Shown here: positions 27,916-36,653 of the stretch, in pieces | How positions within the stretch are numbered: position 1 is the first letter of the stretch | Layout of the letters: every line of letters starts with the position of its first letter | From: Clostridium sp. | Lineage (GTDB): Bacteria > Bacillota > Clostridia > Clostridiales > Clostridiaceae | DNA length: 64,000 bases | Reading direction: 5' to 3' | Assembly (NCBI RefSeq): GCF_029267215.1 | Contig: NZ_JARIDH010000025.1 | Coordinates: 1-64,000 of the forward strand | Position numbers and translations under genes: made by a program | Notes under the pieces: generated by a model | The model's input: only the letters and a program-made list of their open reading frames with translations | Told to the model about the DNA's origin: nothing | Databases searched by the model: none

Positions 27916-28683
27916 CTATACTGCTTTATCTTTTCTTACTGATATCCAAAGAATAACTCCTAATAAAACATTAAAAATCATTTGAAATACAGGTAATATA
28001 CCTATTTCTATTGGAATTACAGTTGATGAAATTAATATACAATCCCATAACCAATGGAATATTATAAGTGGTATTAAACTCTTTAGTTTTATTGCTAAAG
28101 GTGCAAAGAAAAAACCTAATAAAAAACTTGATACAACCTGTGTAATCATTTCTTCAAATGGCATTCCACCTAATATATTCACAGAGTGTATTAAGGCAAA
28201 TAATACTGAACTTATAAATAACCCTAAATATAATTTCTTTTTATTAGCGAAGCTATGCAATAATATTCCTCTAAACATAACTTCTTCTGAAAATCCTACT
28301 AAAAATGTAGTTATAGCTATTATAAAAAGAAGTATTAATTTAGATTTATCTAAAGTTCCAAAGCTACAAATTAAAGCTTTACCATAACTAAATGTCATTA
28401 TTGATATAAGTATCATACTAGGTATAAACCATTTTAACTGCGTAATTCTAAGTCTTTTAAATCCAATTTTCTTAAATCCATAATATTTTTTAGTAACTAA
28501 AATCAAAAGTCCAGTTAATACTAACTCAACAAAAAATATTACTTTAACCATATTTGTATTATTATAAGAATAATGAAATATCCTATTCATAAAAAACATT
28601 CCTAATCCCATTATTATAAGATATAATAATGTTGTTATTAACCCAACTTTTATTCCATTTTCTTTTTTTCTTTTGTTATCCAA
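27916..28683 (-). CDS. CPBP family intramembrane glutamic endopeptidase
   Basis: 255 residues, about eight membrane helices. The three CPBP (CAAX protease/Abi) motifs are present: EEVMFRG with Glu133/Glu134, FALIH with His166, and HWLWD with His210 and Asp214. Members cleave prenylated proteins in eukaryotes; in bacteria they act in bacteriocin self-immunity or other unassigned membrane proteolysis. No bacteriocin gene is seen nearby, so the role is open. The first codon of the open frame is read as ATG-like at 28683, preceded by AAAGGGGA. Confidence 0.85.
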   Translation of the reverse strand: MDNKRKKENGIKVGLITTLLYLIIMGLGMFFMNRIFHYSYNNTNMVKVIFFVELVLTGLLILVTKKYYGFKKIGFKRLRITQLKWFIPSMILISIMTFSYGKALICSFGTLDKSKLILLFIIAITTFLVGFSEEVMFRGILLHSFANKKKLYLGLFISSVLFALIHSVNILGGMPFEEMITQVVSSFLLGFFFAPLAIKLKSLIPLIIFHWLWDCILISSTVIPIEIGILPVFQMIFNVLLGVILWISVRKDKAV

Positions 28684-28948
28684 AATTAAATCCCCTTTTA
28701 AAATTATTTTTATCTTATATATTTTATTATAAAAGGTTAATCTTTATACAATCTTTAAACAACCTTAAACTTATCTTAAGTAAAAAATTTCAAGTTCTCC
28801 TAATAAAATAAATGCTTTTTGTGAATAAAGACAAAAAAAGCTTGTATTAAAACTTACTACTTTTCTGATAGTCTAAGGTTTTTAAACTGATATTTTATAC
28901 TTAATAATTTAAATCCTAAATCTAACCTAGATATTATCTTCATAATAC

Positions 28949-28988
28949 TTAGAATTATTCATTACTATATTTTAATGAATAATTCTAA
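28949..28988 (-). terminator. Hairpin after first DUF975 gene
   Basis: TTAGAATTATTCATT and AATGAATAATTCTAA are a perfect 15-bp stem four bases beyond the stop. The U-tract is poor, so termination is likely but not certain. Confidence 0.6.
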
Positions 28989-28992
28989 ATAA

Positions 28993-29691
28993 TTAATTTA
29001 AGTCAAACTCCGTATTTTTATTTAACCCTCTATAAAATATAAATAATGTAAGATTCATATATGGATAAAGCCAGAACATACCTATTCCAAAAGTTAAAAC
29101 TGTAAGCATAGCCCATCCTATGAAACTTAATCTAATTACAATATATTTAATTCTAAATCCCTTACTTATGTTAAAACTCTTTTTAACTGCCTCAAAAATA
29201 CCTATATTCTCTTCATCAACCAAAATCATAGGAACTGCAAAAAATATAGCATCTAAAAGTAAAAAAAGCAAAAATACAACAATACCTAGTAATAAAGCTA
29301 AAAGTAAACTTACTCCTTCAAGAGTTGCTATTCCAATCATAATAAATGAAACACTAAAAGTAGAACCCCAAAATACTAATAAAAATATTATAATACCAAC
29401 TATAATTTTAAATACAAAGATTTTACAACTCTTGTTTAAAGTTATAAAACACTCTGTATATTTTATTTTTTCATCTGTTTCCGTTAATTTCTTGAAATAA
29501 TTAATTACTGTACCTAAAAAAAATGCTGAAAACATACTAACAATAATTAATCCTAAAATAGGAATTGGAGTTAAAAAGAAACTTACAGCCGTATTTAACA
29601 AAAATAAAATAAGACACATTCCAGCTGCATTTCCCCATCTACCCCTTAAAAGTTCTTTAGCCTTTAATTTACACTCTACTCTATCCGTCAT
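28993..29691 (-). CDS. DUF975 family membrane protein
   Basis: 232 residues. Opens with the DUF975 signature CKLKAKELLRGRWGNAAG (about residues 7-24), then about six hydrophobic segments separated by short loops. ILVDEENIGIFEAVKKSFNISKGF, a DUF975 hallmark, precedes the last two helices. The function is unknown. A close paralogue lies about 500 bases upstream on the same strand (30166-30852), probably from tandem duplication. AGGTGG precedes the ATG. Confidence 0.85.
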   Translation of the reverse strand: MTDRVECKLKAKELLRGRWGNAAGMCLILFLLNTAVSFFLTPIPILGLIIVSMFSAFFLGTVINYFKKLTETDEKIKYTECFITLNKSCKIFVFKIIVGIIIFLLVFWGSTFSVSFIMIGIATLEGVSLLLALLLGIVVFLLFLLLDAIFFAVPMILVDEENIGIFEAVKKSFNISKGFRIKYIVIRLSFIGWAMLTVLTFGIGMFWLYPYMNLTLFIFYRGLNKNTEFDLN

Positions 29692-30165
29692 AATTTACAC
29701 CACCTAAGGAATATTATTTACGCTATATTATTTATATTCTTTAAATTAAAATATTATCACATTATTTCAAGAAATTATTTTTAAAACTTTACATAACGAA
29801 CCACTTTCATATTATTAAGTTATTCCAATACTAATATGTTGGGCTAATTTTAATTTATATATAAATAAATTTACTCATTCTTAAAAACATATAACTACCA
29901 GTTAAATTTTTAAGTAAGTTCTGTTTTTACTTTCCTCTTAAAACAACTTTGGATTAAATCTTTAATACATTTTTCTGATATGCTCAAAAAATATATAAGG
30001 CAAAAACTAAAGTAATTGGATTACAGCCTCTAGCATAAAGCCACTAAGTTTTACGTCCTTCCACAATAAAAATATAAGACTACAAACCCTAAAGCTTGTA
30101 GTCTTGTATGTAACAATTATAAAATTTTAAAAGTAGTTAAATTCATAAAAAAAATTAAAGTATTA
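29692..30165. other. Intergenic region between the two DUF975 genes
   Basis: Holds the terminator of the second DUF975 gene (30076-30105). The stretch 29995-30065 is less AT-rich than its surroundings but encodes only a very short frame on the minus strand. I see no element I can name. Confidence 0.4.
30076..30105 (-). terminator. Terminator after second DUF975 gene
   Basis: AAGACTACAA and TTGTAGTCTT form a 10-bp stem; minus strand continues TATATTTTTATT. Confidence 0.75.
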
Positions 30166-30852
30166 TCATTCTACTTTCTTATATTCTCCAATCATATGTT
30201 TATAGAATAAATATGTTGATAATACTAAATATGGTCTTAACCATAAAAATCCTATTCCAAGTGATAATGTGGCTAATATTATCCATCCTATGAAACTTAA
30301 TAAAAATATAAAGTATTTCCACTTAAATCCTTTAGAAATAGCAATAGCTTTTTTTATTCCATCCATAACTCCAATCTCATCATTTTCTATAAAAATAAAT
30401 GGAAGTGTAAAGAATATTAATGTAACTAAAATTGAAAAAATAGATCCTAAAATAATGCCTGATGATAAAATTATCATAGCAATTGGAGATTTAGAAAAAG
30501 CAATATACATAGCTCCTATACAGATTATTACAAATGGAATAACCATTGAAATTATTCCCACTAAAATCTGCGCTCCTAATATTTTAAAGAAAGTTAATGC
30601 ATCTAAAAAACATTCTCCATACTTAATTATTCCTTCTTTCTCTGTAAGCTTAATACAATACATAACAAAGCATAAAAGCATATACATTGAAAAAAGTGAT
30701 CCTAATATTCCTCCTAAAACTGGAATAAGAAAACCTACTATAAAAGATACAATAAAGGAAATTACCAAAAATAATAATGTAGCCCCAACTGCATTACCCC
30801 ATCTACCTTTAAGTAGCTCTTTAGCTCTAATTTTACTTTCAATTCTTTCCAT
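30166..30852 (-). CDS. DUF975 family membrane protein (paralogue)
   Basis: 228 residues. Opens ESKIRAKELLKGRWGNAVGA, nearly identical to the neighbour at 28993-29691, and has the same ENDEIGVMDGIKKAIAISKGF segment before the final helices. About six membrane spans. The two copies have diverged in the middle. The function is unknown. AAAGGAGGA precedes the ATG. Each copy has its own terminator, so they seem to be separate units. Confidence 0.85.
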   Translation of the reverse strand: MERIESKIRAKELLKGRWGNAVGATLLFLVISFIVSFIVGFLIPVLGGILGSLFSMYMLLCFVMYCIKLTEKEGIIKYGECFLDALTFFKILGAQILVGIISMVIPFVIICIGAMYIAFSKSPIAMIILSSGIILGSIFSILVTLIFFTLPFIFIENDEIGVMDGIKKAIAISKGFKWKYFIFLLSFIGWIILATLSLGIGFLWLRPYLVLSTYLFYKHMIGEYKKVE

Positions 30853-31141
30853 AAAATTCCTCCTTTTTTTATTATATCCATTATCCCCCTTTTGCTTTAT
30901 ATTTTATCTATTATTTGTTAAAAATTCAACAATATTATTTACATAATATCTATATAATTAAAATTTTTTATTTATTCTTTATGTAATATTATCTTTTTCA
31001 AAGTAATCCACTTAAACAAATAAGTACTCATTGGTAAAATTTACTCCTAAAAAATACATCTCAATTTATTAAATATTAACTGTTTTTTATTACATTATAG
31101 TTAAAAATTTCAATTTTTAATTTTATATTAAAAAAGTATTT

Positions 31142-31222
31142 ATTTTAGCTATTTCTTTAGACAGTATTATTAATACTAAAAAAAATTATAGCTAAAATCA
31201 ACATTGGCTTAAAACAGAACCT
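31142..31222. repeat. Intergenic inverted-repeat element
   Basis: ATTTTAGCTA (31142-31151) is matched by TAGCTAAAAT (31189-31198), with an inner palindrome AGTATTATTAATACT (31163-31177). The right end CAACATTGGCTTAAAACAGAACCT is the complement of the AGGTTCTGTTTTAAG end seen in sister copies; the left outer end is eroded. Confidence 0.6.
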
Positions 31223-31310
31223 ATTTTTAAATAAATTGTAAATAAATTTTATTATTAAGTCTATGAATTTTTTGTAAATATGTTATTATTAATATATACA
31301 TATTCCATGA

Positions 31311-31384
31311 TTAAGTTTAATCTTCACATATTAAAGTAAATCTATATTTTAAATTTCTTTTAATATGTGAAGATTTTAACTTAA
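31311..31384 (+). promoter_or_regulatory. Long leader inverted repeat before HsmA-like gene
   Basis: TTAAGTTTAATCTTCACATA with TTAAA pairs with TTTAATATGTGAAGATT and AACTTAA across about 20 bases. It lies 43 bases before the start codon. It could be an attenuator, an operator or an RNA-stability element. Confidence 0.5.
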
Positions 31385-31426
31385 GGATAAAATATAATTT
31401 TTTATTTAATAAAAGGGGGTTTTTTT

Positions 31427-31825
31427 ATGCCTAAACTATTAATTCCAGCTATTATATTTATAACACTAGCTCTAATATTTTATACAATTGGTGTTTGGAG
31501 CGAACATAGAGCAGGTATTTTAAAGAAAAAACATGTAATAATATTTTGGTGTGGTTTAGTATGTGATACTCTTGGAACTTATACAATGAGCAGAATAGTT
31601 GCTTCAGGAACTGATAAAGGTATTACTACAACTGATTTATTAATACACCAATCAACAGGTATGCTTGCTATTATTTTAATGCTTATACATGCTGTATGGG
31701 CAACAATTGTTTTAAACAAAGGTAGCGAAAGATCAAAAGCTATATTCCACAAATTCAGTTTATTAGTTTGGTTTATATGGCTTATACCATACTTTGTAGG
31801 TATGTATATAGGAATGACATCATAA
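31427..31825 (+). CDS. HsmA/TIGR03987-like membrane protein
   Basis: 132 residues with four membrane helices (about 5-24, 37-57, 77-98, 108-128). Conserved-looking polar residues lie in or near the helices: WSEHRAG, WCGLVCDTLGTYTMSRI, HQSTGMLAIILMLIHAVWA and FHKFSLLVWFIWLIPYFVG. The repeated His in helices recall heme-binding or cation-transport membrane proteins. I recognise the pattern as the TIGR03987 family, whose function is poorly known; the name is from memory. AAAGGGGG precedes the ATG. Confidence 0.65.
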   Translation: MPKLLIPAIIFITLALIFYTIGVWSEHRAGILKKKHVIIFWCGLVCDTLGTYTMSRIVASGTDKGITTTDLLIHQSTGMLAIILMLIHAVWATIVLNKGSERSKAIFHKFSLLVWFIWLIPYFVGMYIGMTS

Positions 31826-31832
31826 TAATAAA

Positions 31833-31940
31833 AGGTTCTATTTTAAGAGAATGTTGATTTTAAATATTTCTTAAGCTTTAATTAATTTTAAATTATTAGG
31901 ATAATAGAAAGTTCTATATAAAATCAACACTAATTAAAAA
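31833..31940. repeat. Intergenic inverted-repeat element
   Basis: Begins AGGTTCTATTTTAAG then TGTTGATTTTA; the right arm is TAAAATCAACACTAATTAAAA. It sits directly after the HsmA-like gene and is the longest copy, about 108 bp. Confidence 0.55.
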
Positions 31941-31945
31941 AGAGT

Positions 31946-31998
31946 ATAATAAAAAAAATGTGTATTAAAAATATTAATACACATTTTTTATTATATAA
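31946..31998. terminator. Bidirectional terminator
   Basis: TATAATAAAAAAAATGTGTATTAA and TTAATACACATTTTTTATTATA form a long stem with a 5-base loop between the HsmA-like gene and the convergent lactate operon. Confidence 0.85.
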
Positions 31999-32071
31999 AC
32001 TTAATATTCAACTAAAGTTTAGAAAATTATCACTCTTCTATAGATTATGAATAATTTTCCTTAAATAAGTT

Positions 32072-33472
32072 TTACTCACATACCTTACCTGGATTTAATA
32101 CGTTATTTGGATCAAAGGCTAATTTTATTCCTCTCATAATATTCATTGTAGCTTCATTTAAATCTTCATTTAAATATTGTCTCTTAGCTAACCCTATACC
32201 ATGTTCTCCTGAAACTTGTCCACTAAGTTCTCTTTGTTTTTTATAAAGTATTTCCATAGCTTCACTAAGTTTTTTATGCCATTGTTCTTCTGTTAATTCA
32301 TCTTTTAATATGTAAATATGTAAATTTCCATCACCAGCATGTCCAAAACTTCTTATTCTTATATTAAGTTTTTTCTCTACTTCATGGGTGAATTTTACAA
32401 ATTCAGCCACCTTATTTCTTGGTACAACAACGTCAACTTCATCCATTTCACTTGTTGAAGATTTAATTGCTTCTAAGAAAGCTCCTCTTGCTGACCATAT
32501 TGCTTCTTGTCTTTCTTCAGTATCAGATATAAATACGTCTAATGCACCTTCTTTTAAACATATATCAGCCACTTTTTCATAATGTCTTTCAACTTCTTCT
32601 TTTGAATTTCCATCAAAGCTTAAAATTAGATATGCATCAGCTGAGCTATCTGGGAATTTTTTGCCTAAGAATTCCTCAGCTGATATTATTACCTCTCTTT
32701 GCATAAATTCTATGGCTGTAGGAATACTCTTTGATTTTATTATTTCAGGAACTGTTTCTATTGCACTTTCTAAATCTTTAAATGGAACTAAAAGACTTAT
32801 AACCTTTTTAGGAAGTGGTAATAATTTTAAAACTATCTTAGTTATAATTCCTAATGTACCTTCTGAACCAACCATTAAATCTTTTAAGCTATATCCAGAA
32901 CTATTTTTAACTACTTTTCCTCCTAATTCTAAAACTTCACCTGTTGGTAGAACTACTTCCATTCCTCTTACATAATCTCTTGTTACTCCATATTTAACAG
33001 CTCTCATTCCACCTGCATTTGTACTAACATTTCCACCTATTGTTGCTGTTTTTTCTCCCGGATCTGGTGGATAAAAGAAATCATGTTCCTCAACAAACTT
33101 AGCTATTTCCATAAGTAAAACACCAGATTCCACAGTAAGTGTTAAGTTGTCCTCATCTAACTCTAAAATTTTATTCATTCCACTTAAATCAAGTAAAATT
33201 CCACCAAATATAGGAACTGCTGCACCAACTAATCCTGTTCCTGCCCCTCTCACTGTTACAGGAATTTTATTTTCATTTGCATATTTCATTATTGAGACAA
33301 TCTCATCTCTATTCATAGCTTTTACAACAATATCAGGCATATGTTTTTCAGAACCTAATTCATCATGTGAATAATCTTTATTTATATCATCACCAACAAA
33401 AACTCTTTCACTATCATTTATAATATTTTTTATGTACTCAATTCCTTTATTATCTAATTTATTATATTCCAT
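32072..33472 (-). CDS. FAD-linked D-lactate dehydrogenase / glycolate oxidase (GlcD family)
   Basis: 466 residues. FAD_binding_4 domain with [15 protein letters not shown] (60-74) and [21 protein letters not shown], then the FAD-oxidase C-terminal domain with [17 protein letters not shown] and [14 protein letters not shown]. The gene is last in an operon etfB-etfA-this gene. The same trio in Acetobacterium woodii (lctBCD) is an electron-confurcating lactate dehydrogenase that oxidises lactate with NAD+ while consuming reduced ferredoxin. By context this is the LctD-like subunit. Two bases separate it from etfA, and a GGGGAAGGGG serves as ribosome binding site. Confidence 0.9.
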   Translation of the reverse strand: MEYNKLDNKGIEYIKNIINDSERVFVGDDINKDYSHDELGSEKHMPDIVVKAMNRDEIVSIMKYANENKIPVTVRGAGTGLVGAAVPIFGGILLDLSGMNKILELDEDNLTLTVESGVLLMEIAKFVEEHDFFYPPDPGEKTATIGGNVSTNAGGMRAVKYGVTRDYVRGMEVVLPTGEVLELGGKVVKNSSGYSLKDLMVGSEGTLGIITKIVLKLLPLPKKVISLLVPFKDLESAIETVPEIIKSKSIPTAIEFMQREVIISAEEFLGKKFPDSSADAYLILSFDGNSKEEVERHYEKVADICLKEGALDVFISDTEERQEAIWSARGAFLEAIKSSTSEMDEVDVVVPRNKVAEFVKFTHEVEKKLNIRIRSFGHAGDGNLHIYILKDELTEEQWHKKLSEAMEILYKKQRELSGQVSGEHGIGLAKRQYLNEDLNEATMNIMRGIKLAFDPNNVLNPGKVCE

Positions 33473-33474
33473 TA

Positions 33475-34668
33475 TTAAAATTCCCCTTCCCCTTTTATTT
33501 TTTCAATAAGTTTAGGTACAACCTCATAAATATCTCCTACTATTCCATAGTGAGCTACTTTAAATATTGGTGCCTTTTCATCCTTATTTATGGAGAATAT
33601 ATAATCTGCATTATTCATTCCTGCTACAAATTGAATTGCACCAGAAACTCCACAAGTTATTATAAGCTTTGGTCTTACTGTCCTTCCACTTAATCCAACT
33701 TGTCTATTAGCATCAATCCAACCTGATTCTATTAAAGGTCTTGTAACTGCAAGCTCTCCTCCTAGTAAATCTGCTAATTCCTTAATCATAGCTAAGTCTT
33801 TCTCAGATTTTACTCCTCTTCCTGCCACTACTATAACCTCAGCATCAGAAATACTATGTTCCTTAGCTTTTTCTTTAACTTCCTTAACTTCAATATTAGA
33901 TTTTAATTTTTCTTCTTCTATTTCAAAGTATTTTATTTCTCCTGTACACTCTTCACTTCTTTCAGGTGCAGACATAACTTTATATCTAACAGTTGCCATT
34001 TGAGGTCTTGAATTTGGTGTTATAATTTGTGCCATAATATTTCCACCAAAGGCCGGTCTTATTTGTACTAAATCTGTATTATCTTTTATATCAAGTATAG
34101 TACAATCTGCTGTAAGTCCTGTTCTACATCTAGCTGCTAATCTAGGTGCTAATGATCTACCTAAAGTTGTTGCCCCAACTAATACTGAGCATGGTTTAAT
34201 CTTGCTTACAAAGTCATAAAAAACAGCTGTGTATGGCTCAATTCTAAAGTTTTCAAGTTCTTTATAATCATATACAATAACTTCATCTACTCCATAATGT
34301 AAAAGTTCTCCAGCCTTGTCTTTTATTCCATTACCCATGAATAAACAATAAACCTTTTGATTAACCTTGTCTGCTAATTCTCTAGCTTTTCCTATTAATT
34401 CTAAAGTTACTGGATGAATATCACCATTTACATGATCAACGTAAACAGCTATTCCTTTCCATTCATCCTTATTTACTAAAACCTTATTTTCATCTTCAAC
34501 AAACTCAAAAACACCCTCAGGTCCTTTTTTTACACATAATCTACACATTTTACAACTTGCATTTATTTCAAGTTTCCCATTAACTATTTCCATTGCTCCA
34601 AATGGACAAATTTTTACTAAACTATTTATATCATCTATTTTTTCTTGATGAACAACTAATCTTCCCAT
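33475..34668 (-). CDS. etfA: Electron-transfer flavoprotein alpha subunit with N-terminal ferredoxin domain
   Basis: 397 residues, about 70 longer than plain EtfA. The extension has CPFGAM near residue 21 and [14 protein letters not shown] near 38-51, giving Cys for one [4Fe-4S] cluster. After it come the EtfA alpha/beta domain and the FAD-binding C-terminus ([48 protein letters not shown]). The ferredoxin extension is known in LctC of the bifurcating lactate dehydrogenase complex. Lies between etfB and the dehydrogenase in the same operon. Confidence 0.93.
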   Translation of the reverse strand: MGRLVVHQEKIDDINSLVKICPFGAMEIVNGKLEINASCKMCRLCVKKGPEGVFEFVEDENKVLVNKDEWKGIAVYVDHVNGDIHPVTLELIGKARELADKVNQKVYCLFMGNGIKDKAGELLHYGVDEVIVYDYKELENFRIEPYTAVFYDFVSKIKPCSVLVGATTLGRSLAPRLAARCRTGLTADCTILDIKDNTDLVQIRPAFGGNIMAQIITPNSRPQMATVRYKVMSAPERSEECTGEIKYFEIEEEKLKSNIEVKEVKEKAKEHSISDAEVIVVAGRGVKSEKDLAMIKELADLLGGELAVTRPLIESGWIDANRQVGLSGRTVRPKLIITCGVSGAIQFVAGMNNADYIFSINKDEKAPIFKVAHYGIVGDIYEVVPKLIEKIKGEGEF

Positions 34669-34680
34669 GAATACTACCCC

Positions 34681-35469
34681 CTAAATAAATTTAAGCTCTC
34701 TTAATTTAGATTCTATTTTTTCACTAAGCTCTATTGAATCGCCTGTCCAAATTTCATGCTTGTCATTATTACTTGGTGGGAATATTCTTTCAACTTGAGT
34801 TGGTGAACCATTTAACCCATATTTTTTCTCATCTTTATCCTCAAAATCGATTAAAGAAACAACACTTATTTCTCTATCCTTAGTTTCTACTTTCTTTTTA
34901 TAAGAAGGTAATCTTGGTTGAAAAATATCTTTATCAACAGTTAAAAGGCAAGGATATTTAACATCTAAAACCTCAATTGTGTTTGGCATGTCCATTTCAA
35001 CCTTTATGAAATCATCATTAACCTCTAAAATACTTCTAACATTGGCTACATGAGGAATTCCAAGATATTCTGCCATCTCTGGTCCAACCTGTGCTGTATC
35101 ACCATCTGTAGTTTGTTTTCCACAAAGAATAATATCAAAATCACCGCATTTTCTAACACCCTGTGATAATGTATAAGAAGTTGCTAAAACATCAGCACCT
35201 GCAAACTTTCTATCTGAAACTAAAGTTCCTTCATCGGCTCCCATAGCATAAGCTTCTCTTATTACTTCCATAGCTTGTGGTGGTCCCATACTTATAACTT
35301 TTATTTCTCCACCTTTTCTTTCCTTTATTCTCAAGGCAGTTTCTAAGGCATATAAATCATAAGGATTCATCTTAGAATCTACTCCATCTCTCTTTAAAAC
35401 CCCTGTTTTTTCATCAACTTCAACTTTTGAAGTTCCAGGAACTTGTTTAATACAAACCATAAGTCTCAT
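34681..35469 (-). CDS. etfB: Electron-transfer flavoprotein beta subunit
   Basis: 262 residues. EtfB family: [13 protein letters not shown] start, [40 protein letters not shown] and [26 protein letters not shown], the last being the nucleotide/FAD-binding signature; a bifurcating EtfB would bind FAD here. First gene of the lactate operon. The start follows GTGGAGTG. A palindrome matching FadR-type operators lies 340 bases upstream and cre-like sites a little further, so it is probably substrate- and carbon-regulated. Confidence 0.94.
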   Translation of the reverse strand: MRLMVCIKQVPGTSKVEVDEKTGVLKRDGVDSKMNPYDLYALETALRIKERKGGEIKVISMGPPQAMEVIREAYAMGADEGTLVSDRKFAGADVLATSYTLSQGVRKCGDFDIILCGKQTTDGDTAQVGPEMAEYLGIPHVANVRSILEVNDDFIKVEMDMPNTIEVLDVKYPCLLTVDKDIFQPRLPSYKKKVETKDREISVVSLIDFEDKDEKKYGLNGSPTQVERIFPPSNNDKHEIWTGDSIELSEKIESKLRELKFI

Positions 35470-35807
35470 AAAAAATCACTCCACTTCTTAACTCTATTTA
35501 AGATTCCACTAACTTTCTAAACAAATACTTGATTACATCTTAATTTTTTAAATTTTAAAATTTAAGTATTTTTTAATTTAATGTCTTTAAAATTCACTCT
35601 ATTATAAAATCAATAAATCTTCACTTAAATTAAAACCATTAAAACTTTTATATAAAAGACATAAATTCAATCTTTAATTCATATCTCCCCTTCTTTCCTT
35701 TTAAGTATAATAAAACATTGCTTTTACTATTTTCTTAATTGACATTACTTCAAAACCTTTAAAATTTTTTGAATAAATCTAATACTTATAATAATTTTAA
35801 AAACATT

Positions 35808-35822
35808 ATTGGTAATACCAAT
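35808..35822. promoter_or_regulatory. FadR/LldR-type operator
   Basis: ATTGGTA-A-TACCAAT is a perfect palindrome of the TGGTnnnACCA type bound by FadR-subfamily GntR regulators. It lies between the operon and the gene of such a regulator (35949-36647). Confidence 0.7.
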
Positions 35823-35835
35823 TTTAAAACATAAG

Positions 35836-35885
35836 CTAACGTTTTCATTGTCATATTATAATTTACTCCTTTGAAAACGTTTAGT
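35836..35885 (-). promoter_or_regulatory. Two cre-like (CcpA) motifs flanking a candidate promoter
   Basis: TGAAAACGTTAGC on the minus strand (35837-35849) and TGAAAACGTTTA on the plus strand (35872-35883) match the core of the CcpA cre consensus TGWNANCGNTNWCA, each with two mismatches. They are inverted relative to each other. A minus-strand ATGACA and TATGTT lie around 35828-35853. Confidence 0.4.
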
Positions 35886-35913
35886 CAATTTCCTTATTTT
35901 ATTATATATAATT

Positions 35914-35937
35914 AAAAAAGGGCGTAATGCCCTTTTT
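35914..35937. terminator. Terminator after FadR-type regulator
   Basis: AAAAAGGGC and GCCCTTTTT form a compact stem; T-runs on both strands, 11 bases after the stop. Confidence 0.85.
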
Positions 35938-35948
35938 ACTTAAAATTA

Positions 35949-36635
35949 CTAAATATTTTCTTTTATTAACTCGAAATGTTTTTGCATAGCTTTATAAGCC
36001 TTATATCCATCTCTTTCTTTTATAGCTAAATATATGTCTTCGTGACAAGCTAAAAGTTTATCACTTCCATTTTCATTGTTTAAAATTGCAATTCTACCTT
36101 CATATATAAATTTATCAATTAACTCAGAAACCCCTTTTAATAAGTTACTTATTAAAACATTATTAGCTCCTCTAACAATAATATTGTGGAACTCGCTATC
36201 AATTTCAACATTTTCTGATTCACTAGTTGAATTCTTAAATTTTTCCATAAGCTCTCCTAGTTTTTCCAAATCCTCATCTGAAATTCTCATAACAGATAAG
36301 AATATAGTAGACATTTCTAAAACTTCCCTTAATTCAAAGATATCTTTGTTAGTTCCATTTTGAAGCATAAAAACTATTGAAAGTGGTTCTAATAAAACAT
36401 CATCAAATTCTTCTCTTATATAGTTTCCAGCTCCTTGTCTACTTTCTATTAAGCCAACAACTTCCAAAGCTCTCATAGCCTCTCTAATTGAAGTTCTGCT
36501 TACTTGTAACTCTTCAGCCATAACCCTCTCTGTAGGAAGTTTATCACCTTTTTTAATTCTTCCTAATCTAACCATCTCTTTAATCTGCTCAACAACTTGT
36601 TCATAGACCTTAGTATTCTTTACTGGTTTAAACAT
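35949..36635 (-). CDS. FadR-subfamily GntR transcriptional regulator
   Basis: About 228 residues. Winged helix at the N-terminus (VYEQVVEQIKEMVRLGRI, then LPTERVMAEELQVSRTSIREAMRALE) and an FCD ligand-binding domain (FELREVLEMS, DSEFHNIIVRGANN, CHEDIYLAI), which usually binds a carboxylic acid via a metal. Members next to lactate genes (LldR/LutR/LctA) respond to lactate; the neighbouring ATTGGTAATACCAAT operator supports this. The open frame begins at a TTG (36647), but ATG 36635 is the more plausible start. It follows the MutS-like gene by a few bases and seems cotranscribed with it. Confidence 0.88.
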   Translation of the reverse strand: MFKPVKNTKVYEQVVEQIKEMVRLGRIKKGDKLPTERVMAEELQVSRTSIREAMRALEVVGLIESRQGAGNYIREEFDDVLLEPLSIVFMLQNGTNKDIFELREVLEMSTIFLSVMRISDEDLEKLGELMEKFKNSTSESENVEIDSEFHNIIVRGANNVLISNLLKGVSELIDKFIYEGRIAILNNENGSDKLLACHEDIYLAIKERDGYKAYKAMQKHFELIKENI

Positions 36636-36653
36636 CCTAACTAACAATCCTTT

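Larger units (their letters stand above)
30853..31426. other. Divergent intergenic region with repeat and hairpin
   Basis: Contains one copy of the intergenic inverted-repeat family (31142-31222) and a long inverted repeat in the leader of the next gene (31311-31384). A TATTAT-rich stretch between them should hold the plus-strand promoter. No ORF. Confidence 0.5.
35470..35948. other. Control region of the lactate operon
   Basis: The 5' half is an AT-rich leader of about 330 bases without an ORF. Upstream of it are a FadR-type operator (35808-35822) and two cre-like motifs. The regulator gene terminator is at 35914-35937. Confidence 0.6.

Noticed and set aside
30269..30946. 225-codon open frame on the plus strand, antisense to the second DUF975 gene
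   Set aside because: Low-complexity Ile/Lys/Pro-rich translation with no ribosome binding site; a mirror of the DUF975 codons.
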